Assembly (NCBI GenBank): GCA_016790705.1
Contig: JAEUOT010000064.1
Coordinates: 1 to 55,163 of the forward strand
Length of the DNA stretch: 55,163 nt
Reading direction: 5' to 3'
Source of the DNA: Hydrogenophaga sp.
Lineage (GTDB): Bacteria; Pseudomonadota; Gammaproteobacteria; Burkholderiales; Burkholderiaceae_C
Position numbers and translations under genes: made by a program. The notes under the pieces are model-generated. The model did no database searches, was not told where the DNA came from, and worked only from the letters and a program-made list of their open reading frames with translations. This document shows, one piece after another, positions 20,283 to 29,297 of this stretch; position 1 is the stretch's first letter, and every line of letters begins with the position of its first letter.

Positions 20283-21239
20283 TCACTCCGCTCTGAAGGC
20301 CGGTGGAGCATCATCGTTTGGCTCGACGGTGGCAAACCGAGCAGCCAACAGATCAGCCTGCTCGGCAAACTTCTTCGCATTGGTCTTCCGCAACTGAGCC
20401 AGGTTCTGCAGCTTCCATCGCACGCCCGGCAGATGTTCGAGGTGATCAATGCCCAGCCGCGCCCACTCCGGTGCACCGGCGACCATCGATAGCAGAAAAA
20501 GCCGTTCCTTCTCGTCCAGTCCTAACTGGATCTCGCGCACCAGGCGCTCACGGGCGGCGAGCAATGCCTCCAACGGCACCGGCTCCGCCGTCATGCCATG
20601 AAAGTTGTGCGTGAAGTCGTACTGGATGTCCCGCAGCGGAGGGAACAGCACCTCGTGCAACGGACGGTTGCTGCTGACCAGGTACACGACGAAGGCGCGC
20701 CGGATGCCGGGCGTGATGCCTTCGTGCGAAAAAAGCTGCATCACGTCGAACAGGTCGCGGGGATGCTGCCGATCCAGCGCCGCCACCAGCTTGCCGCCGT
20801 AAACGTCTTCCAGCGAGACCACCGGGATCTCCAGGTCGGCCATCAGCACATCACGCGCGGTCGGCGTGAGCGAGGCTTGACGCACCGGCAGCACGGTGCC
20901 CCGCATCACGAAATTCACCTCGATCTTGACCTGTACGGGACCGCGCCGCACCAGCAGCTTGGTCTCCCCCGCTGCTGCCGCCGGCGCGTGCACCTGCAAG
21001 CCTCGCTTCTTCAAGCGCTCGGCCGCTTGCCGGACGGCCTCATTGATGCGCGCCAGCGCCTCGTCACGTGGCAGTGTGTGGTCTGGGAAGACCAGATCAA
21101 GGTCAACCGACAGGCGCGGCATGTCGCGCACGAAGAGGTTGATCGCGGTTCCGCCCTTCAACGCAAACGTGTCGTCCACGAATATCAGCGGTGCAACCTG
21201 CGTCAGCAGGCGCGCGGTATCAAGATAAGTCTGATTCAT
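20283..21239 (-). CDS. AbiEii/AbiGii-type nucleotidyltransferase toxin
   Basis: This 318-residue protein is the toxin half of an AbiE abortive-infection/toxin-antitoxin pair. Its nucleotidyltransferase core is clear: FALKGGTAINLFVRDMPRLSVDLDLVF holds the GG and DxD metal-binding motifs, followed by VEVNFVMRG-like sequence and the LEDVYGGKLVAALDRQHPRDLFDV segment typical of AbiEii. Family members transfer nucleotides to tRNA or related targets. The start ATG overlaps the stop of the upstream antitoxin gene (ATGA), showing translational coupling. Confidence 0.9.
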   Translation of the reverse strand: MNQTYLDTARLLTQVAPLIFVDDTFALKGGTAINLFVRDMPRLSVDLDLVFPDHTLPRDEALARINEAVRQAAERLKKRGLQVHAPAAAAGETKLLVRRGPVQVKIEVNFVMRGTVLPVRQASLTPTARDVLMADLEIPVVSLEDVYGGKLVAALDRQHPRDLFDVMQLFSHEGITPGIRRAFVVYLVSSNRPLHEVLFPPLRDIQYDFTHNFHGMTAEPVPLEALLAARERLVREIQLGLDEKERLFLLSMVAGAPEWARLGIDHLEHLPGVRWKLQNLAQLRKTNAKKFAEQADLLAARFATVEPNDDAPPAFRAE

Positions 21240-21973
21240 GGTTTAAGCACCAGCAGGCCACCGGCTGATCGGGACACCCAGGGCCGGTCGCTGCCCGTCG
21301 GCAGCGTGGCCGGATCGAGCTTGGCTGCCCAGGGCAAAGATGCCTCGCGGCCGAGCTGCAGGCACAGCCTCACGGTTTTCACGCTCGTGCAGCACTGCAG
21401 CAGTTCGCGCAGCACGTCGGCGCGCAGGCTGTAGGCGCTTTCCACGAGCTCGCGCGCCTCCTGCAACGGCTGGCGGACGCCTACGTCGCTCAGCAACTCC
21501 AGCAGTGCGCGCTCCGGCGCCGATACCTGCGGCGCTCCGCTACGCTTCTCGAACGGCCCGGCGTGCAGCAAGGCGCCAGGCTGCTCATTGAAGAGCCGCT
21601 TGCGGTGATACTCGGCCGGAAAGCGCTCGGTGAACCATTCGGGCAGGCGCCCGGCCGCCCAACCGTAAAGCTGCAGCACCGGCTGCTGCGCCACATACTG
21701 GCGCACGCCGTACCAGTCCAGTGCCGACTTGCCGCCGACGTGCAAGCCTTTGAGGCGACGCTGCAGCAGGATCAGGCTCGGATGCAGCGCAAGGGTGTCG
21801 TTGGGTCGGCAGAAAACCCCGCGCGATAAGCGCGCGAGCCAGCCCGCGCGCACATAGTGCACGGCCAAATCCGCAGAGATGCCCAACGCCGCCAGGTCCT
21901 CCGAGGTCAGCGGCATCCCCGGCGGCAGGCGGGTATAGAGCGCATTTAGCTTGCTCGTTCCAGTCGTAGCCAT
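21236..21973 (-). CDS. AbiEi-type antitoxin/repressor with winged-helix N-terminus
   Basis: The antitoxin partner of the AbiEii-like toxin. The N-terminal segment (LYTRLPPGMPLTSEDLAALGISADLAVHYVRAGWLARLSRGVFCRPND) is the AbiEi winged-helix domain, followed by the C-terminal antitoxin domain (LHVGGKSALDWYGVRQYV...PERALLELLSDVG). I set the start at ATG 21973. A TTG four codons earlier is possible. AbiEi proteins repress their own operon by binding inverted repeats, and such a repeat lies directly upstream (21975-22034). Confidence 0.87.
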   Translation of the reverse strand: MATTGTSKLNALYTRLPPGMPLTSEDLAALGISADLAVHYVRAGWLARLSRGVFCRPNDTLALHPSLILLQRRLKGLHVGGKSALDWYGVRQYVAQQPVLQLYGWAAGRLPEWFTERFPAEYHRKRLFNEQPGALLHAGPFEKRSGAPQVSAPERALLELLSDVGVRQPLQEARELVESAYSLRADVLRELLQCCTSVKTVRLCLQLGREASLPWAAKLDPATLPTGSDRPWVSRSAGGLLVLKP

Positions 21974-21974
21974 A

Positions 21975-22034
21975 CTGCGATTCAAACACTTTATTCAAAC
22001 TTCAGTCAACTTGAAATGTGATTTTGAATCGCAG
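21975..22034 (-). promoter_or_regulatory. Inverted repeat upstream of abiEi, probable autoregulatory operator
   Basis: CTGCGATTCAAA at 21975-21986 is matched by its exact reverse complement TTTGAATCGCAG at 22023-22034, with a further ATTCAAA in between. The repeat starts one base from the abiEi start codon. A TTGACT hexamer lies inside it on the minus strand. Position and symmetry suit an AbiEi operator (inference). The rest of the gap up to 22326 shows nothing else that I recognise. Confidence 0.6.
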
Positions 22035-22326
22035 CCTGACTACGACAACAGATCTTTATCAAAATAACCAATCCACCCGTCGACAACCAAGCAAGAGATC
22101 CGCACCAATCCGCCCGACGCTGTGCATCCTTCGCTGGCTGCGGTTGGGCCCTTGATTGAGCGGCACCCCACATCGACCCAGTCGCGCGAAACGTAGCCTC
22201 CAGAATAGACCGTTCTCTTCCTGCCCTGCACACCGTGACAGAACGGGGTCGCCACGCTCCTGCCTGACATCCCGTTACTCCGGTTACTATTTGGATGACA
22301 AGGGGAACGAAGGAGGAGCACATCCA

Positions 22327-23859
22327 GTGCTGACAACAAACACGGCTGCAGAACTGTTTCGGCACCTGAGCACGGAGAAAGCCGTGCTCTACCGAAGCAT
22401 CATGGACGTTTTCGCTGCGGCCAAGCGGCAGTACCGCCTCCAGTTGCGGCCTGACGAGGTGCTCGCCGAAGCCAACTGGCCCGGTTCACCACCTCGCTTC
22501 GAAGAAGTGAGCAGCGCCCTGGCCCAACTGGCCGAGTGGGGCAACCTCGAATCTCAGCCCGACACCGCACGCGTATCGTCGCTGAACGACTTCTACCGTG
22601 CCCGGTTTCTCTATCGCCTGTCCCACGGAGGCGAGGCGGTGGAAGCCGGTCTGGCGGTCTTTTTCCAGACCCTGTACCGTCGCGCCGAACTGCAGACCGT
22701 TGCCCTGGAAGACATCACCAGCCGCCTTCTGGCGTTGCGTCAACTGGTTGACGACACCACATCACCCGATGGTCCTGACGTCGCCAAGATGCATGAGGTG
22801 CTGCGCGATTTGGTACGCGTTTTTGAGGACCTGGCCGAAAACGCACAAGCCTTCATGGCCGGCGTGGCCCGCAGCCTGGAGCTGCAGCAAGCGGATGCGA
22901 ATGCGGTCATCACCTACAAGCGGCGCCTGATCGACTACCTTGAACGGTTCATGGGCGATCTGGTCCGCCGTTCAGAGGCCATTGCCCAGCTCATTCAATA
23001 CCTCTCCTCCCGCATCGATCACATCTTTCTGCAGATTGCCGAGCGCGAGGCCACCGATGCAGCACCGGGTGATGCCCAAGACCAGATCGACGAAAAAATG
23101 CGTCGCTGGCAGGGCTGGCGAGAGCGATGGAAAGGACTTCAAGGCTGGTTCCTGTCAACGGGTTCGGAGCCCCCTCAAGCGGAACTGCTGCGCGCCCGGG
23201 CGCGTGCCGCGATCCCCCAGTTGCTGGGCGCCATCGCGGCCATGAACGAACGACGCAGCGGGCGCAGCGACCGTTCGGCGGACTTTCGGATGCTCGCCCA
23301 GTGGTTTGCGGCTTGCGAAACCGAGAGCGAGGCGCACCGCCTTGCGCGGGCAGCTTTTGCGCTCCAGCCTGCCCGACATTTTTCGCTGAACCCGCAGTCT
23401 GAAGACGACATTCCCGCGAGCACCTCCTGGCTGGATGCGCCGCCTTTACGGATCAGCCCGCGTTTGCGTGAGTACGGGGAAGCAGCGCCCCGCGGCCCGC
23501 TGGCCCGGGTGCGTGACCGCAGCGAAGAACGGGCGCTGATGGCACAACAGCTCTCGGAAGAATCGCGCCAGGTGGAGGCGGCACGGCAACGTCTGGCCAC
23601 CGGTCAACCGATCAAGCTGTCTGAACTGGGCGATCTGGACACGCACGCATTTGGCTTGTTCCTCAGCCTGCTCGGTGAAGCATTGGCCGAGCAGGCACAC
23701 CCGGATCAAATTGTGGAGCGCCAGACAGGTGACGGACTCCTCCACATACGGATGGAGCCCCTGGAGTCGGACAGTCGTGCCCGCATCTCCACATCCAGCG
23801 GGGTGTTCTCTGGCCGGGATCACCTGCTCACGATCTCCCTGACCCAGGAGTCGATGTGA
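22327..23859 (+). CDS. jetA: Wadjet type II component JetA (DUF2397/TIGR02677)
   Basis: First gene of a four-gene Wadjet (MksBEFG/EptABCD-like) plasmid-defence operon. The 510-residue protein begins LTTNTAAELFRHLSTEKAVLYRSIMDVFAAAKRQYRLQLRPDEVLAE, is largely helical, and has the DUF2397 pattern (FLYRLSHGGEAVEAGL, then ITYKRRLIDYLERFMGDLVRRSEAIAQLI). It corresponds to the kleisin-like subunit. I prefer the GTG at 22327, ten bases after AGGAGG. Further upstream sequence in frame looks noncoding. Its stop overlaps the jetB start. Confidence 0.85.
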   Translation: MLTTNTAAELFRHLSTEKAVLYRSIMDVFAAAKRQYRLQLRPDEVLAEANWPGSPPRFEEVSSALAQLAEWGNLESQPDTARVSSLNDFYRARFLYRLSHGGEAVEAGLAVFFQTLYRRAELQTVALEDITSRLLALRQLVDDTTSPDGPDVAKMHEVLRDLVRVFEDLAENAQAFMAGVARSLELQQADANAVITYKRRLIDYLERFMGDLVRRSEAIAQLIQYLSSRIDHIFLQIAEREATDAAPGDAQDQIDEKMRRWQGWRERWKGLQGWFLSTGSEPPQAELLRARARAAIPQLLGAIAAMNERRSGRSDRSADFRMLAQWFAACETESEAHRLARAAFALQPARHFSLNPQSEDDIPASTSWLDAPPLRISPRLREYGEAAPRGPLARVRDRSEERALMAQQLSEESRQVEAARQRLATGQPIKLSELGDLDTHAFGLFLSLLGEALAEQAHPDQIVERQTGDGLLHIRMEPLESDSRARISTSSGVFSGRDHLLTISLTQESM

Positions 23860-25127
23860 ACATTCGCGTTGCGCCACGACAAGAAAACCAGCGCATTGGG
23901 GATCTCCAGAAGGCGCAGCAGCAAGACGAGTTCAGCAGAGGCTTGCGTGCACTGTTGATGCGCCCCTTGATGGCAGCAGGACACGAGGACTTTTCTGCAG
24001 TGCGCCGCCAGGCCGAACGGTTGAGAGACTGGTTCGCCAGGGAAACCGGCTGGCCACTGCACGTGGACCGCGAGGGAGCGCGACTGTTCAAGCGACCCGC
24101 CAACCTCAGCGATGACACGAGGGGTATACCTTCCTACGACAAGCGCCGCTATGTGTTGCTCTGTCTGGCTTGCGCCGTGCTGGAGCGCGCCGACCCACAG
24201 ATCACGCTTCAACTGCTTGGTGAACGCATGATGCAGTGGGCATCAGAAGCCACGCTGCAATCGCGAGGCTTTGAGTTCACGCTTCGCACTGCCGCAGATC
24301 GGCGTGACCTGGTCGCTGTCTGCAGAACCTTGCTGGAGTACGGCGTCTTGCAACGCGTTGCAGGCGAGGAAGAAGGCTTCATTCACGATGGCAATGGCAC
24401 CCAGCACGACGCGCTCTACGACGTGCAACGGCGAATGCTTGCAGGCATGTTGGCCGCTGTGCGTGGTCCCTCGACCTGGCGCCCCGAGGATGCACCCATT
24501 GGGTTCGAGGACCGCCTGCGGTCTCTGGTTGTCGAACACCAGGTCGAGAGCGAACAAGGGCGACGTGACACCTTGCGCCATCACCTTGCTCGGCGCCTGT
24601 TGGACGACCCCGTGATCTACACCGCCTCGCTCGATCCGGATGTGCAAGCGTATTTCATCAATCAGCGGGGCACCATGGCCAGCCGCCTCTGCGAAGCGGC
24701 CGCCCTAACCGCTGAGCAACGTGCCGAAGGGCTGGCGCTGACCGACGAGTCCGGTCAGTTGACCGATGTCTCGATGCCTGCAGAAGGCACCGAAGCGCAT
24801 GCCACGCTGCTGGTGGCCGAACATCTTGCCCTGCGTCTGCGTCTCGATTCCGGATCTGCAGGAACCACGGACGAAGCGGTTGCAGCTTTCTTGCGTGGCG
24901 CCGTCGAGCGGTATGGCCGCTATTGGCGAAAGTCGGTACGGGAGCCCGGCGCGGAACGAGAGCTGGCCGACATCGCGCTGGACAGGCTCTACAAGCTCCA
25001 ACTGGTCCATCGCGAGGAAGGTTGGATTCATCCCCGTCCAGCCATCGCAAGATTTGCGCTCGGAGAAACCCAGGTGCGCCCGCCCACATCACGCCCCGGC
25101 CGTCCAGATACGCTTTTTGACGAATGA
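23856..25127 (+). CDS. jetB: Wadjet type II component JetB (DUF2398/TIGR02678)
   Basis: This 423-residue protein starts at a GTG that overlaps the jetA stop. Family features include DKRRYVLLCLACAVLERADPQITLQLLGERMM, a winged-helix-like middle (LVAVCRTLLEYGVLQRVAGEEEGFIHDGNGTQHDALYDV) and RHHLARRLLDDPVIYTASLD. By family knowledge it is the KITE-like partner of JetA and JetC in an SMC-type complex. Its stop overlaps the jetC start (ATGA), so jetA, jetB and jetC are translationally coupled. Confidence 0.85.
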   Translation: MNIRVAPRQENQRIGDLQKAQQQDEFSRGLRALLMRPLMAAGHEDFSAVRRQAERLRDWFARETGWPLHVDREGARLFKRPANLSDDTRGIPSYDKRRYVLLCLACAVLERADPQITLQLLGERMMQWASEATLQSRGFEFTLRTAADRRDLVAVCRTLLEYGVLQRVAGEEEGFIHDGNGTQHDALYDVQRRMLAGMLAAVRGPSTWRPEDAPIGFEDRLRSLVVEHQVESEQGRRDTLRHHLARRLLDDPVIYTASLDPDVQAYFINQRGTMASRLCEAAALTAEQRAEGLALTDESGQLTDVSMPAEGTEAHATLLVAEHLALRLRLDSGSAGTTDEAVAAFLRGAVERYGRYWRKSVREPGAERELADIALDRLYKLQLVHREEGWIHPRPAIARFALGETQVRPPTSRPGRPDTLFDE

Positions 25128-28100
25128 CAGACGCCCTCTTCACTCCATCGCCGTCACATCGCCCTGCCCTGCCCGAACCTCATCGGGAGCGCTGGCAGCC
25201 GCTGAGGCTGGGTCTGGTCGAACTCTTTCACTACGACAGCGAGGAATTCTGGTTCAGGGACGGTCATCTGCTCCTGCGAGGCAACAACGGAACAGGCAAG
25301 TCCAAGGTGCTTTCGCTGACCTTGCCATTCTTGTTCGATGCCCAATTGCGGCCATCACGCATTGAGCCCGATGGCGACAACGGGAAGAAGATGGCCTGGA
25401 ACCTGCTGATGAGTTCCTATCAGCGACGCATCGGCTACACCTGGATCGAATTTGGTCGCCGGACCGCAGATGGTGCTTCACACTACCTCACCCTGGGCGC
25501 AGGCCTGTCAGCTGCGGTGGGGAAAACACAGGTGGACAGCTGGTTTTTTATCCTTGAAGGCGGGGCCAACGGCGCGGATCCCCGCATTGGCCAGGATATC
25601 TGGCTCACCAATGAACAGAAAATGGTTCTTACCCGGGAGCGCTTGCGCGACGCGGTTGAAGGACAGGGTCGAGGCAAGATTTTCGAGAACGCACACAGCT
25701 ACCGCCGCGCAGTCGATGAGCGCTTGTTCAAGATTGGGACCAAGCGCTATGAAGCGTTGATGGACACCCTGATCCAGCTGCGCCAGCCCCAGTTGTCAAA
25801 GAAGCCGGACGAAGCAGGGCTGTCGCATGCATTGACCGAGGCGCTACCGCCCATGCCCATTGAGCTGCTCGGAGATGTGGCTGAGGCTCTCAACCAGTTG
25901 GAGGAGGACCGTATCCAGTTGGAGGACATCCGCTCACTGGAACGTGCCATCAATCACTTCGAACAGCGCTACCGCACGTATGCAGGCACGGTGACGCGAC
26001 GTCAAACCCGAGAGCTCAGGCAGGCCCAGACGGGGTTCGACAAGGCGAGCGAAGGACGCAACAAGGCCCATGTGGATTTGAAGGAGGCCCAGGACGCAGA
26101 AGTCCTGGCCCAAACCGATCACGCGGAGACCAAACAGATTTTGGCCGCTGCCAGGACCCGCCTGCAAACGCTTCAAAGCGATCCGGCCAATCAAGACGCC
26201 AACCGCCTGAGTCAGGCAGAAATCGATGCCAAGGAACGGAAAGCCGAGGCCGAAGCCGCCGAAACGCTCCGCAATCAGGCAAAGAAAAACCTGGACAGAG
26301 AGGAAGAGCGCAGCCGCCAATCAAACCAGCGCTCAACAGCGGCCAAGAGCGAGCTCCTGACAGCAAGAGCTCATTGCGCCGAAGCAGCAGAAACGGCGGG
26401 TACGGTGTCCTCGCTCACGGACAACCTGCTGATCACCCTCGTGCCGGAAGATCTGCCCCAGCTGGCTCCTGCAGAAATCCAGCAAGCGGCAACTCTGCTG
26501 CGCAATGCCACCAGCAAACGCCGGGAGGACATTCGTCACCTGGAGTCGCGACATACGGCGGTGAATGTCAAGCAACAGGCTCTGGTCAATCTGCAGGCCT
26601 CGCAACGTGATCGCCAGGCAGAGCTGGAAGAAGCGGCTGAGCGACGGGCCGTGGCCGACCTGGACACCGAAACTGCTGGCAACGAGCTGATCGACGCTTG
26701 GCACACCCATTGTTCCAACCTGGTCCACCTTCACCTTGACCAAGTTGCACCACTGGAACAACTTGTCGATTGGGTTGCATGTCCAGAAGGTGCAAACCAC
26801 ATTCAAGAGGCATTGACCGAGGCGTATCGGAAATCGACCCAACGCCATGCCGCCCAGCACTCGGCGTTGACCACCCAACAGAACACCCTCCAGTCCGAAC
26901 AGGAAACGCTCAGCACTGAAAGGGATCGGCTGCTCGCCGGACACGATGCGGTTCCCACGCCACCAGCCATGCGCGCCGCAGGGATCCGCGATGGACGTCC
27001 AGGGGCTCCGTTGTGGCGACTGGTGGACTTTCAGCCGGATCTCGACGCGAAACAGCGAGCGGGATTGGAGGCCGCGCTTGAAGCCTCGGGCCTGCTGGAC
27101 GCCTGGCTGTCGCCCGACGGTGCATTGGTAGACGCCAATGGTGTGCAGTTGCTTGACAGCTCATGGGTGCGTCGCCCGCCGATCCCTGGCCACCACCTTG
27201 CGAGTGCGCTGCACCCCGACGTCCCTGACGACAGCGCAGTGACCGCTGAACTGGTCGCGTCCTTGCTTGCCACCGTAGCGTATGGGTCGGAAGATCACGG
27301 CGAGAGCGAGTCGTGGGTCAGCGAGCGAGGCGGTTACCGCTTAGGTGCTCTCGCCGGCGCCTGGCAGAAGCCACAGGCTGTCTACATTGGTCATACAGCC
27401 CGCGCGAACGCACGACAACGACGCCTCAACGAGATTGCCGACCGTCTGGAGGAGATCGTCTCGCTACTGGAAGAGTTGCAAGAAAATTTCCTGCGCCTCG
27501 CACAGGATGGACAAGAGGCAGAGCGTGAATGGAAGGACGCGCCTTCCGACCATTCGCTGCGCGCGGCGATTCTCGCTGCGGCCAGTGCGGAGCGGGAAGT
27601 GCTCCAGGCCCGTCAGCGTCTTGACGCCGCGGATGCCCAATGTCGAACCGCTGAAGCGGAGCTTCAGTCCGCCCGAGAGACCTTGGAGCGCGACGCCGCT
27701 GACCTTCAATTGCCTACGGTGCTTGCGGACTTGTCGCCCATCAACGAAGCATTGGACCGATTCGCCAACGCTCATCAGCAACTGACCCTGGCAACACGGG
27801 AATGGTGCAGTGCCTGGCCCGAGTACCAGACACAACAGGAGCGTGAGAAAGAGGCCATGGAGGCCTTGAGCGAACGGGCGGCGTCGCTCCTCACTGCCAG
27901 CGAGCGAGCATCTGAATCTGCGGCGCGCTATGAGGTCCTAAGAGGAATGATCGGCGCCAAGGTTGAAACACTGCGTCAACAGCTACAAGATGCGTCCGCA
28001 GAGGTCTCAATCGCTGATGAAGCGTGGGAGGCCGCCCAGTCTGCCCTGACAACGGCCAGCGAGAAGCGCGCGGTGGCAGCAAGCCAGGCAGATGCCGCCG

Positions 28101-29293
28101 ATGCCGTGCTGGCCGAGCGAGCGACCACCCGGGCGCATGCCATAGAACGCCTGCAGCGCTTCACCGAGAGCAGCTTGCTGGCGTCCGCTCTTCCGGACTT
28201 TCCGGTTCCGGACGGGACGATCCCTTGGACCATTGACCCGGCCCTGAGCCTCGCTCGCCGGGCTGAACAGGCCCTCGCCCACATCGCAGACGACGAAGCT
28301 GCATGGGGCCGTATTCAACGGCTGGTCGCTGAAGACCTGACAGAGTTGCAGCGATCACTCAGTTCGCTGGGCCATCAGGCGACCTCGGAACCCAATGACT
28401 GGGGATTCTCTGTTCATGTCATCTACCTGAACAGGCCTGAGCGACCCGACGCACTGTCCAATCGGCTGGCCGACGAGATTGCGCAACGCAGCGAATTGCT
28501 CACAGCCAAAGAACGAGAGGTTCTGGAGAACCACTTGCAGGCGGAAATCGCTGCCGAGATTCAGCGCCTGATGCGCGCGGCCGACAAGCAGGTGGATGCC
28601 ATCAATGAGGAGCTCCGCAAACGCCCAACGTCCACGGGGGTGCGCTACCGTTTGCAGTGGCTCCCTCTGACACCGGAACAGGGCGCACCCACCGGTCTTG
28701 AAGTCGCCCGCGAACGCTTGCTCAACCGAAGTGCCGACATGTGGTCGGCCGAAGACCGCAGCGTGGTGGGGGCCATGCTTCAGCAGCAAATCGCGGCGGA
28801 GCGCGCGCAAGCAGACGCCGGCACCACAGGTTCAAGCTTGGTTGAGCAGTTGGCAAAGGCTCTGGACTATCGCCGCTGGCATCGGTTCAGCGTGCAAAGG
28901 CATCAAGATGGTCAATGGCGCAAGCTCTCTGGTCCAGCCTCCAGCGGGGAACGCGCACTCGGTCTGACTGTTCCCTTGTTTGCGGCCATTTCCAGCTTCT
29001 ACGGACGAGGAGGCAGCCCATATGCGCCTCGCCTGATGTTGCTCGATGAGGCATTTGCAGGCATCGACGACGCGGCCCGCGCACATTGCATGGGACTGAT
29101 ACGCGAGTTCGATCTGGATTTCGTGATCACCAGTGAGCGCGAATGGGCCTGTTATGCAGAACTGCCAGGCGTATCGATCTGCCAGCTCCAACGCCGCGAG
29201 GGCGTGGATGCTGTCTTCGTCTCTCGTTGGGCCTGGGATGGTCGAGCCAAGCGACAGGAAGAAGACCCGGACCGTCGCTTTCCCACACCGTGA
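25124..29293 (+). CDS. jetC: Wadjet type II component JetC, SMC-like ATPase (TIGR02680)
   Basis: This 1389-residue SMC/MukB-like ATPase is the motor of the Wadjet complex, which is thought to extrude DNA loops and detect small circular plasmids. Walker A GNNGTGKS lies at residues 53-60, very long coiled-coil stretches rich in Gln, Glu, Arg and Ala occupy about 290-640 and 800-1080, and a hinge-like globular segment lies near 640-790. The C-terminal half-site carries SGERALGL (about 1274) and Walker B LMLLDEAFAGIDD (Asp-Glu at 1308-1309). All ATPase motifs look intact. Confidence 0.92.
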   Translation: MTDALFTPSPSHRPALPEPHRERWQPLRLGLVELFHYDSEEFWFRDGHLLLRGNNGTGKSKVLSLTLPFLFDAQLRPSRIEPDGDNGKKMAWNLLMSSYQRRIGYTWIEFGRRTADGASHYLTLGAGLSAAVGKTQVDSWFFILEGGANGADPRIGQDIWLTNEQKMVLTRERLRDAVEGQGRGKIFENAHSYRRAVDERLFKIGTKRYEALMDTLIQLRQPQLSKKPDEAGLSHALTEALPPMPIELLGDVAEALNQLEEDRIQLEDIRSLERAINHFEQRYRTYAGTVTRRQTRELRQAQTGFDKASEGRNKAHVDLKEAQDAEVLAQTDHAETKQILAAARTRLQTLQSDPANQDANRLSQAEIDAKERKAEAEAAETLRNQAKKNLDREEERSRQSNQRSTAAKSELLTARAHCAEAAETAGTVSSLTDNLLITLVPEDLPQLAPAEIQQAATLLRNATSKRREDIRHLESRHTAVNVKQQALVNLQASQRDRQAELEEAAERRAVADLDTETAGNELIDAWHTHCSNLVHLHLDQVAPLEQLVDWVACPEGANHIQEALTEAYRKSTQRHAAQHSALTTQQNTLQSEQETLSTERDRLLAGHDAVPTPPAMRAAGIRDGRPGAPLWRLVDFQPDLDAKQRAGLEAALEASGLLDAWLSPDGALVDANGVQLLDSSWVRRPPIPGHHLASALHPDVPDDSAVTAELVASLLATVAYGSEDHGESESWVSERGGYRLGALAGAWQKPQAVYIGHTARANARQRRLNEIADRLEEIVSLLEELQENFLRLAQDGQEAEREWKDAPSDHSLRAAILAAASAEREVLQARQRLDAADAQCRTAEAELQSARETLERDAADLQLPTVLADLSPINEALDRFANAHQQLTLATREWCSAWPEYQTQQEREKEAMEALSERAASLLTASERASESAARYEVLRGMIGAKVETLRQQLQDASAEVSIADEAWEAAQSALTTASEKRAVAASQADAADAVLAERATTRAHAIERLQRFTESSLLASALPDFPVPDGTIPWTIDPALSLARRAEQALAHIADDEAAWGRIQRLVAEDLTELQRSLSSLGHQATSEPNDWGFSVHVIYLNRPERPDALSNRLADEIAQRSELLTAKEREVLENHLQAEIAAEIQRLMRAADKQVDAINEELRKRPTSTGVRYRLQWLPLTPEQGAPTGLEVARERLLNRSADMWSAEDRSVVGAMLQQQIAAERAQADAGTTGSSLVEQLAKALDYRRWHRFSVQRHQDGQWRKLSGPASSGERALGLTVPLFAAISSFYGRGGSPYAPRLMLLDEAFAGIDDAARAHCMGLIREFDLDFVITSEREWACYAELPGVSICQLQRREGVDAVFVSRWAWDGRAKRQEEDPDRRFPTP

Positions 29294-29297
29294 TCAC

